Assembly: GCF_003286085.1 (NCBI RefSeq)
Contig: NW_020825442.1
Span: 124,001-188,000 of the forward strand
DNA: 64,000 bases
Direction: 5' to 3'
Source: Drosophila persimilis
Taxonomy: Eukaryota > Arthropoda > Insecta > Diptera > Drosophilidae
The position numbers and the translations under genes were made by a program. The notes beneath the pieces were generated by a model. The model did not search any database. It saw nothing but the letters and a program-made list of their open reading frames with translations, and was not told the DNA's origin. Shown piece after piece: positions 23,001 to 34,300 of this stretch. How positions within the stretch are numbered: position 1 is the first letter of the stretch; the number at the start of each line of letters is the position of its first letter.

Positions 23001-25354
23001 GGGACCCTCAACTGAAACTTTTTCGTTTCCGTCTCATTTCATGTTCCTTTCGTTTCGTTTCGTTTCGTTTCGTACCACTTGTGTTTTTCGGTTGCGTCTG
23101 TCGCTCGATTCCGTTTCCTGTTTCTCGTCTTCTGTTCCTTTTCGGTTAGTTTCTGATTTTCCGATGATTTTGCTGCACCAAAAACTTCACTCGTTTATGT
23201 TTTCTACTTTCGATATCTGTACAATAAAAAAAATACCATCTATAATCTAATCGATTGATATATTTGGTTCTGTTTCGATTCGGCCTCCAGTGTTACCATA
23301 TTTCGTTTACTTTCGTTTCGTTCCATTCCGTATCGTTTCGTTGCGGCTTGTTTCGCTTTGGTTTCTGTGCGTTTTTTGGTTTTTTCGTCGTTTCGTTTTT
23401 GTGAACAGCTAAACGAAAGTTTTTTCTGGTAGATGCCACATGACCTATGAAAATATGTTAGCCACCCCTCCGCCCACCTACCACTCCTTTTAAAGCACCT
23501 GACCGCACCGCACCACACCGCACATTGTCCACGCTCCCCCCGCACCCAGCAGCATTCCATATACAGAGAGGTCCCCGTCCATGTGCGTGTGTGTGTGTAA
23601 GTCCTCCCAAAAGAATACCCGAATACCGTCCCACATCCACATCCCACTTAGGCGCACTCTGCACCATCCACCATACCCACCACCCACCACCTACCCCACC
23701 TACCCCACCCACTACCCCATTCTTTTTTTAGGCTATTTATACATACACATATATGTATATATCTATCTACATGCATATACTATATAATCACCTAGTCGTT
23801 AAGCAACACATCGTTGATTAGCCAGCCCCAAAAGCGCCCGCCGCCCCAGCCGCCCCGCCCCTAAAAAAAAAAGAGAACTCATGTCTGTCCATTGTTGGAG
23901 ATACTATTCGGTTTTATGTTTCTTTTCTTTGTTCCGTTTTTCGATGATTTCATTTCACGCTGCTTTTTCGGATTTATTGTACAAAAAAAAAAAAAACAAA
24001 AAACAAAAATAAAAAACACAAAAATGGAATACAAAATATATATAAACAAAAACATCGTCAAAAAACGTACCCATCGCCCGGCCTCGCCCCCTACAAAACA
24101 CGTGAATCCGAATCCCTGCCCGCCATTCCCTCAATGTGTGTGTGTAAATAAACCACGATAATCTCGATTACCATAACGATAACGATAATGATAACGATAA
24201 CCATAGAAGCCGCCAGTGCGCGCCCTCTGTTCCCCCAATGGTCGCACCATGTCTACCCGCAATTCCTGCCCGAGTCGCACCAGAATCATGTGGCTGCCGC
24301 CTCCTCCATGCAACACCAGCAGCAGCAGCAACATTACTACCACCAGCAACAGCAACAGCAGATGCAACAACAGACATCCCATAACCATAGCCACCATCAT
24401 ACGAGTATGACGGCTGCCTACTACCAGCAACAGCAGCAGCAGGCAGCAGCTACACAACAGCAGCAGCAGCATCAACAGCACCAGCAGCAGCAACAGCTTG
24501 GTGGCAACATCTCACCCACACCCTTGGCCACGCACTCGAGCAGCTCGTCCGCAAGCTCGACAGCCACCTCGCAGCCGGCCTCGAGCTCCTCGCTTTCCTC
24601 GCTGGCCTCTCAAAGCCACCAGCAGACGCACCGGCAGCTCCACAAGCAGCAACAGCAGCAGCAGCAACACTACCATCCTCACCAACAGCAGTCCCACTAT
24701 GGAATGATCAATGGCCATCAGCAGCAACAGCAGCAGCAGCAGTTGAATGGGAAGCATTATGGGGAGAATGGATCCACAGCTGGCTATCATCCGCACCCGC
24801 ACTCTCATTCGCATCCGCATGCTTATGTGCGCAACGGAGAGACTGCCACACAGCAGAATAGATTGGCAGAGTACCAGATGCCTGGAGGAGCAGCCGCTGG
24901 CACTGCAACTGGAACTGTAGCTGGAGGAGCTATAGCTGGAGGCCTGGTGAATGGCCATGCCACGGGTGGTGGCAACAACAATAATGCCAACATGATGAAC
25001 AACATGCGGAATCTGAGAAACGGCCACAGTGCTGCCACATCATCTGTTGGTGGAGCTGTGGTTGGGACAGGAGCTGGATCTGGACCTGGACCTGGATCTG
25101 GAGGCGGCATGAGCAACATGAACATGAACATGGGCATGGGAATGGGCATGGGAATGGGTATGGGGATAGGTATGGGAATGGAAGGAGACGGTGATGTTGG
25201 CGTAGGCGTAGGCGGAGGCGTGGCGTACAAGACAAACGCCATAAACAATAATTACCGCTACAATGGACAACGCACCGCATCCGTTTCCGGCTCTGGAACA
25301 GGTATCGCTCGCTCGAGTGTTTTGTAGAGTAGTTGTAATGTCACGCTCTCTCGA

Positions 25355-25386
<32 letters not shown>

Positions 25387-28300
25387 ATTTATGTATCTAT
25401 GTATCTCTTACCGTTTCTGTATCTGTACTTGTATCTCTATCATTAAACTATCTTCCCCCATTATTTAGTATTTAGATTGTAGCGAATATATTTTTTTATT
25501 TCGATCTCCTTTCCTCACTTACCTTTGTACCTCTCCTTATCGTTTCCTTGCCGATATAGTTTTTGTGTTGTGTATAGCCATACCTTCGGTACCGTAATCC
25601 GTAATCCGTAATCCGTAGTCCGTAGTCCGTAGTCCGTATCTACTAGTATTACTCGTAGCTATTCTGTATGTGTGTGTTTGTGTCTGTATGTGTAGTATCT
25701 CAATCTTTGTTCTGCCAGTTCTGTTTTACGACTGTGTGTGTGTGTTCTGTTCTCTGTGGGTGTGTGTGTGTGAGGAGGGGGTGTGTACGCATAGCTTGTA
25801 CATACATAATATTTCTATGCTACACACACCCTGCGAGAAAAGAGATTCTTTATTTTTGCATTTATGGAGTGTTTTTGTTTTTGTTATTTTTTTAGTTATG
25901 CTCTCGCTCGTTCTCCCTCTCGCTCTCTCGCTCTCTCGCTCTCTATGTTAACATCCGGGGTATCCGAGTGCTGCTGTCCTGCATACCCCGGGGCTTATTC
26001 AGGGAAATCCACAAATGCAGATACTGATACTGATTCCTGTCTGTGCCCCCAAAGCGCCTTAAATATTGAATTATCTCCGTGGCAACAACCCCACCCGCCC
26101 CCAACTCATTTACCCATCGATGACCGCTTTTATTATTAACATTATTATCGCTCGTAAGCATATTTAAGTGCATAATCCATCTCGCTTTGACCGGCCAAAC
26201 GACCACACGATATGGGATGGGACTCACCCTAAACCCCACAATTCCCCCATGAATCTTCCGGCTTAATCAGAGTGTTTTCCCTCTGCTTGTTCTTCTGGCT
26301 TCTTGCTTGTGGCTTTTCTTGGTTTCTCGCATTTTTCGCCCCGGCTTTTGCGGGGCTTTTCAGTTGTTCCAGCTCCCAGTTTTTCCCCCCCAGTTTGTCA
26401 GTTTTTCCGTTTTCCGTTTTACGTGTTTCTGCCCCACAATGCACCATTCATACAAACAAATATACATACTCGTAAATTTTTATTGAAATTCGGACATTTT
26501 CTGCTTGGAGATCGAGTCCTTCTCGTTTTGGTATTTATTGTTTATCTACAAAACTATTTACAGCATTTATTTCTGTGTGTGTTATGGAAAATGAACTCAT
26601 ACTCGTGCTGGGCGATGGAAAATGGCAGGAGAGACGGGAGACTTTTAATTGCAAGACAGGAAATGATGTGTGTGTGTGTGTGATGTAATACTCTGCTGTG
26701 GCAGCTTCATGTGGGAAAGGAATAGGAAGAGGGAAAGGGAAAGGGAGAGGGGTATACGTTATCCAAATTTGCTTTTAAAAACTGCAATCTATCTTTGTAA
26801 CACCCTAACTCACACACACACGGCCCCAGAATGTGGCAGCCACACAGTGACAGCCAGAAATTTTGGACCAACTTCAAACTAGAACTTTTTACCAGGCTCT
26901 CTCTCTGTCTCTATCTATCTATCTCTTTGTATCTTTCTATCTGGCCTTCTTTCTACTCTGCTGGCTCGTCATTTTCATGCTGTCAGCAGACATTTTATTT
27001 CATTTATCTTCATTTGCAACACACACACACACACACACATAGACTCGGGGTGGCAAACTCAGAGGCCACCAGGGGCCGCCTGAAAATGTATCACACACAC
27101 ACACACACAAATCACCCCCGCCCCGCCCCATCATCACTGGCAATGAAACAGAATTCGTTAATTTTACATTTTATGAAAATGAATTACATGAAAATTATAC
27201 AATTTTCCATTCATACACGCGTTCGAGCTTGTGTGTGTTAGTGCGTCAGGATCTGTGTGTGTGTGTGTGTGTTTCAGGGCGCATAAAACATTTCGCAGAC
27301 AGGCCATAAAACGGTATTCGGCACGCCTGCATTTTAAAAATTACCATTGGACATGGTCCGAGCCACGCGAATGGAAAGGGATCCCTCCAACCGCCCCCGC
27401 AGAAAACAGACCAGCAAAAAATATGGCGAAGGTGTGGGAATATAGGTAGACGAATGGGGGAATACCCTGCAGCTCTCGAACAACGACAGGCCGTCAGTAA
27501 TCAATCGAGTATCAATCGATCGTCCGTTCAATCGTCCAACGAGGTCCATTGTCGAGTATTTTCTGTTTTACTCAAGTCAATTACATATATGGAAAAAGTA
27601 CCGTGATCCTGATTGAGTAGGATTGATCGGCTCCTAAACGATAACAAACACAAGGGTTAGCCCTCCACGGACTCGCAGTCATTCAGTGCCTGCCATCTAG
27701 GGGTCATTCTAGGGTAGCAACAGCATTCCCATTACGATTTTAATGGCAGCGACAAAAATGTAAATTAGTCGCGCCAAAAAACAGGAAAAAAACGAGCGCA
27801 AAAAAACAGCCACAACAACAAAAACAACAACGACAGAATGGGGAAAACTTTTAGGATAATTTATGAAAGCAGAAAACGAGAGAACAAAGCGTAGGGGAAA
27901 AATGAAAAGCGACAAAAGCAAAAACAAAAAAAAAAATGCGAATTGCGAAGGAAAACAGTTTGTACAACTGTTGGAGCCGATAACACGCTCCGAATTCTGT
28001 TCAAAAGTAATTTGTGGCCAGCGCTCCCTGTCTCTCTCCCACTCAATCTGTGTGTGTGTGTGTGTGTGGGCGTGGCGGTGCATGAAAATAATTGCAAAAT
28101 TAAACGAACGAAAAAAGAAGTGGAGGCAGAAGCAGAAGGTGGAATAATGGAGGAGCAGGACATAATGGATAGAGCGAGCGGCCGGCGAGTGCACAAAAGT
28201 GTAGCATACTTAATGGGGATTGCAGAGAGGAGGCACAGGGACCAACTGGAGCACGTGTTACACGGCCACCATCCGCATGTCAGGGACCATCATAAATTTC

Positions 28301-31300
28301 AATTAAGCCAGGATCAGATCAGGCCAGAGCCAACTGTTAAACAAGGTTAATTTGTAGATAAAACCCAGGCAGCAGGCAGCAGCCACCAGTCGGCAGTCTG
28401 TAGTCTGTAGTCGGCAGTCGGCAGTCCAAAGAGAATTTCACACCTCGCACTCGAAGCCAGGGATTAGGGAAAATTATGAAAGGAGGGAGCACTTTTCGTG
28501 GCTAATTCATGCAAATGCTCCTTTCAAATACTTCCTCTGCCCTACTCTGCCTTCCCTGTGAGTCTGTGAGTCGGTGTGTCTGTGTGTCGGTGTGTCTGTG
28601 TGTCGTGAATGTCTGCAGAGTGTCTGCCTCTTGAGTTCTACTTGTGTTTATATTTTTTCTTTGTGGGCTTATTCCGTTTGTTCATTTTCCCACCGTACAC
28701 TTTTCCATTCGAGTTTTCGAGTTGAGTTTTTAGAGTTTCCATTTCCGTTTCAGTTTGTCTACAGCTTCGTGCTACCGTAAATTCTACAGATATCTACTCT
28801 AGTGATTGAAACTTATTGTAACGAATCGAAGAAGTACACGAGAAACAGTCGACACACACACCATTTCGACCCATTCTGTGGCATGCAACTAATCGTTCTC
28901 TTTTTCTCTCTTCTCTCTTTCCGTATCTGTGTGCTCTTTCGTACTCCAATCTGTAGGTGGACGCCAGATCCAGGACAGCGACTATGAAATTATTGTCGTG
29001 GATGAGAACAATCCGTCGGTGCTGGCGGATAATGATTCGCATTCGAGCGGACCGCCATCGATCAAGGTGAGTTTTTTGTGAACGCGACTGTACTCGTATG
29101 AATGCAAGTGAAAGCAAGTGGATGCAGGTGAATGCAGGTGAATGAATGGGTGAGTGAATAGGTGAGTGCGTGTGCCGCAAAGAAGGAGGTCTGTCGCATG
29201 ACTGTCCTTGATGCATGCGACATGAACTGTGACAGAATGCGACACGCGGCAGTGTATGTCCACGTGTGTGTATGAGTGTGACTAGAGTTAGTGCATCGTA
29301 TAGATTATATTTCTAAGAAAATCTAAGAAAAAAAAAACCAAAAACTAAACTTCATTTGCATGTGCAACGAATCGCAAAAACGTAACAAAATTTCCAAAAA
29401 AATACAAATCGAAAATGTCACAGGCCAACAACCAGACATCAACAACAGCCCATAATATTTACAACAACAACAACACTAAGACAACAACAAAAACAACAAC
29501 AACAAAAAGTACTACCATTACGACAGCAGCTGCAGCTGCAACAACAACAGCAACAACAACAACAACAATTAAAATTCAACAACAACCATTGTCACCACCA
29601 AAGCCAATGGTGCCACAGAGACTACCAAAGGTAACAATGAACCACAGCCAAAAAAACTAAAAAAAAAAAAGAAACAGTCACAAGAAGTACAGCCACAAAC
29701 AACTGCAACAAAACATAGCTTTTGACCGTCTGTAAAACCACCCAAAAAGCCACTCACTCACTTATGCCCACGCACCACGTGCCACGTACTGCCACAGCCA
29801 CAGCCCACAAAACACAAACCATTGAAGCACTGTTACTGAAATTCGCCATTGAATCCTTCATTATTTGTGTTCGTTTCGTTTCGTTTCATTGAGTGCTTTA
29901 ATTAGTGCCGCACACACTGGCCTATGGCTTCAATTATATATGTACATACATACATATTTATTAATATTAATGTGTACGAGTATTTTTATTTGCTTCAATA
30001 ATTGAATTGAATTACCCTTTGCTGTAGGTCCATTAGTAAATCTCGATCTTCGATTTTTAATTAAAGATAGTGACAACATATTCCCTATTCCAGTGTAGAC
30101 TGTTTCCATAGCACTCCTAAATATACACTCCGAGAAAAAAGTCCTTATTTTGGAGATTAAAAAGTTTGTTTTCACTTTAATTTGGACAATCAATTTCATA
30201 TAAAAAATGCACATTTAAATTGAATATTTTCATATTTCTATCTATATATAAATCTTTTGAAATGTTTCATATTTAAAAAACATTGCCCATAAATATTCAA
30301 AATTAATTTCAATAAATGTCTGCTTAAATCAAAGTGAATTCTATTTAATTTCACTTTTCTGGTATTTAAAAATTTAAATTCAATTTAAATTAATTTAAAT
30401 ATGGGTGTCTCTTCGTCAACAACGCCATATTTCTCTGAGTGTTGTAATGGACAATGGAAAAATATCTGTAAATCTATAAAAATGCATAATACCAATGCCA
30501 GAGGGCATTTTTTAGAATAACCGACTTAGCCGTGCTAAAAAGAATTACGAAAGGATTTTATAATTTTATTTTCAGTCAGTAAACCGCCTTGAAAAATCCA
30601 CAAGTTACGTTTAATAATTATTAACCCTATTGCTTTTCGTTTCTTCCAAGAATAGTTACCCCGTCTTTCATTTCGTTTTTATTGATTTTCTCTGATTTCA
30701 TTTCAAATTACTTTGAATGGGGGGATTATTTACTTTTGAACTCAATTCACTTTTCATTTGTCCATCCCATCTCCATCAATGAATCAAATCATTTAATGAA
30801 CCGCACCCACACACGCACACAGAACGCATTCGAGTACCACCAGCACCCAGCACCCAGCAGCCAGCACCCAGCCCCCCTCCAGAGCATGCATTGCCACGCG
30901 AAGGTGCCTCTTCGCGTTCGGGTGAGGGGGGGGGGGGGGGGCGGGGGGGGGCGGGGGGCGGCTGCGTGTCCTGTGTCCTGAGGGGTGCGTGTCCTCATGT
31001 AGGTAGCCAACCGGCGATGTATCCCCGTCCTCGTGTTTGTTTGTCTATGTAAATGTCGTTGTCGATACCGGGTAGAGTGTGTGTCAGTAGTGTGTCTGTA
31101 ACAGTAAACGTATGTGTATATGTTATGTATGTACGAGTGTATCCCGTGCAATTAGTGATACATGCCCGTAATACACACACCAGAACAAAACACTACACAC
31201 ACTTCTGTGTGTGGAACGCACACTTCTTGGCTTTTATCACGTTTTTCGGTAGCCATTGCTTAATGAACTAATACTCACGCATAATTTATTCCCGCACATG

Positions 31301-34300
31301 CATACGCACACGCACAGCTAATCATCTATCCATGTGTGTGTGTGTGTGTGTGTGTCTGTGCGTAGTACTAAGTGCACTGCTCTCTCTCCGCCTCCCTCTC
31401 TCTCCCTCTCTGTCCCCGTATCTATCTTCCGCTCTCAGTCCACTCCACTCAATGGATGCGTGCATATATCACAGTTGACAGGAAGAGATAAGAGCTTGTA
31501 CAGGGCCTTGGGTTTGGTCTGCGGATTGGTCCAGGGGATTTTGGATGGGTTTTGAATTGAATTTGGGGTTGTGTGTGTGGATAAGCCTCACGCACACACA
31601 CAAACGTAGGACATATGGACACACTATTACGGACGCGGACACCGACACGGACACGGACACACTTTTGAGGGCAAACAAAGACAGCGATTGATTTCGTGTT
31701 GATGACATGCTGCACGCACTGCTCTATGCCGCTGTCTCTGCCTCTGCCTCTGACACACGCAACACAGCAGCAACAGCTGACGCAACACGGATATGGGACT
31801 CCCGGACCTTTCCACATTCCCACATTTCACATTCAATCCGTACGATCCGGACAGACAGCCGGGCGACTGGACAGGCGTGTACCTACCACCTACGTTTTGG
31901 GGTTTGGGGTTGGTGTTGGAGCTGCGACATGCGTGTGCAGCGCGTGCCGCTGACATTCTGTTGTATTTGACAGTTGACATTTGTCAAACGCTTAACAAAA
32001 TTTGTCACATGCCCTGCCAGCTCATTCGTGTTCGGGATTCCGCCACGTTTCGCCACGGTGTCTCCGCTCCGATTCGTACTGCGACGCCTAATGCCATTCG
32101 GATGAGCCGAATTTGAGGTAATGGTACGAGATTTTCGGGTTCGGTGTTCCGGGGTAAATCTGGACTACTTTTATGCAAATCAGTTTGACAAACTGTCGCC
32201 GCCATGCCCGACAATGAGCGGCAGGCAGGCCGGCAGGCCGGCAGGCAGCAGTAGGAGGAGATGCAGGAGATGTAGGAGATGTCGGAGAACTGGGACGAGT
32301 CGATGACAAATGCATGTGTTGACAAAACGGACGGACGCCTGGACATGGTCTCCCATTTCGGGGGGAATGGCGAAGGAATGGCAGGGATGGCGGCTTGCTC
32401 GAGAATTTTGATTTATAGTCCAGTGTGCATAATTAATGTGCAAATGATAGGCATACATCAAAACACCGCCCACACACCCAGACACACACTGCTTTTAATG
32501 TATTCAAACCCACACAAACACACAAGGAAAAGGGAAAGAGAGTGGGAGAGAAAGTCGGAGAGAAAGCGAAGAACACCCACATCAAGGGTGGCCCAATCTG
32601 GATTGCTCTTCTTCTGCCCCCGACCTCCACCCGTAAAGTTATGCATATTTTGATTACCTACTTATTTATCATCTATTCCCAAATTCCAAAACCCAAAACC
32701 CTCCTCCACATCCACACCCACACCCACACCCGCAACCACACCCAAACAGAGCGTCGACTCGGACGTGGGCTCCCTGAACATGAACTCAACCGAAAACGAA
32801 GTTCCCGAGGTGGAGTCCTCCAGCGAGATCCTGATCGATGACCACCACAAGCCCAGCCACTCGAACGACGAGAGCTGGACGGATGTGAATCTGAACGAGG
32901 ATGCCGCCGTTCAGGCGGCCAGCGCTGGCATGGTGGTGGGACTCGTCGACGGTGGGGACAAGCACGATCCCTCCTCGGCCACCCATCCCCATTCCCAGCA
33001 TGGACAGCAGGGAGGCGCCGCAGGAGCAGGCGGGCCACAGCAGCAGCAGCAGCAACAGCAGCACGGACCACTGGGTCATGGGATCATGGGCGGAGAGCGG
33101 GGCGACAAGCCCGACTCGGAGATCTCTGTGGTGCGGGTTCCCGATGGCTATGGCAGCGGCTCGACGGGCTCTGCCTCCGGGGCGCCCGTGGGACCCGGCC
33201 AGGGCGTCGGCGGTGGCCAACGTCCGCGGCCCGAGGAGCTGCCAATGAAGGCCCCGGCACTCGTGGCCCAGTTGCCGCTGACGACGCCCTCCCGGGAGGC
33301 GAGTCTCACACAGAAGCTGGAGATCGCCCTGGGACCGGTGTGTCCGCTGCTGCGCGAGATTATGGTGGACTTTGCCCCGTTCCTGTCCAAGACGCTGGTC
33401 GGCTCGCACGGCCAGGAGCTGCTGATGGAGGGCAAGGGCCTGACCACCTTCAAGAACTCACACTCGGTGGTGGAGCTGGTGATGCTGCTCTGCTCACAGG
33501 AGTGGCAGAACAGCCTCCAGAAGCACGCCGGCCTCGCCTTCATCGAGCTGATCAACGAGGGCCGTCTGCTCTCGCACGCCATGAAGGACCACATCGTGCG
33601 CGTGGCCAACGAGGCGGAGTTCATCCTCAATCGGATGCGGGCCGACGATGTCCTGAAACACGCCGACTTCGAGTCACAGTGCGCCCAGACGCTGCTGGAG
33701 CGGCGCGAGGAGGAGCGAATGTGCGACCACCTCATCACCGCTGCCCGTCGCCGGGACAATGTCATCGCCAGCCGCCTCCTGGAGAAGGTGCGCAACATCA
33801 TGTGCAACCGCCACGGCGCCTGGGGCGATGTCAGTGGAGTGGGCGTGGGCGCGGGAGTGGGGCCAGTTGCGATCCAGAAGAGCACCTACTGGAAGCTGGA
33901 TGCCTGGGAAGACGATGCCCGCCGGCGCAAGCGGATGGTGCAGAACCCCCGCGGCTCCTCCCACCCGCAGGCCACGCTGAAGGCGGCCCTCGAAAACGGA
34001 GGGCCCGAGGACGCCATACTGCAGACGCGCGACGAGTTCCACACCCAGATCGCCGTCTCGCGGGCCCATCCCTCGGCCCAGCACAACGGAGAGCTGCTGG
34101 ACGATGCCGAGCTGCTGATCGAGGACCGGGAGCTGGACCTCGATCTCACGGGGCCGGTGAACATCAGCACGAAGGCGCGCCTGATTGCCCCCGGACTGGT
34201 GGCCCCTGGCACCGTCTCGATCACTAGCACGGAGATGTTCTTCGAGGTGGACGAGGAGCATCCGGAGTTCCAGAAGATCGACGGCGAGGTGCTCAAGTAC

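Larger units (their letters stand above)
29067..32749 (+). other. rg intron of 3.7 kb with an AT-rich inverted-repeat element
   Basis: Contains a candidate Thr/Asn-rich cassette exon (29424-29630), a 318-base AT-rich element with terminal inverted repeats (30125-30442), a G-run (30926-30961), (TG) at 31334-31353 and GGCAGGCC/GGCAGGCA tandem copies at 32220-32248. Confidence 0.7.
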
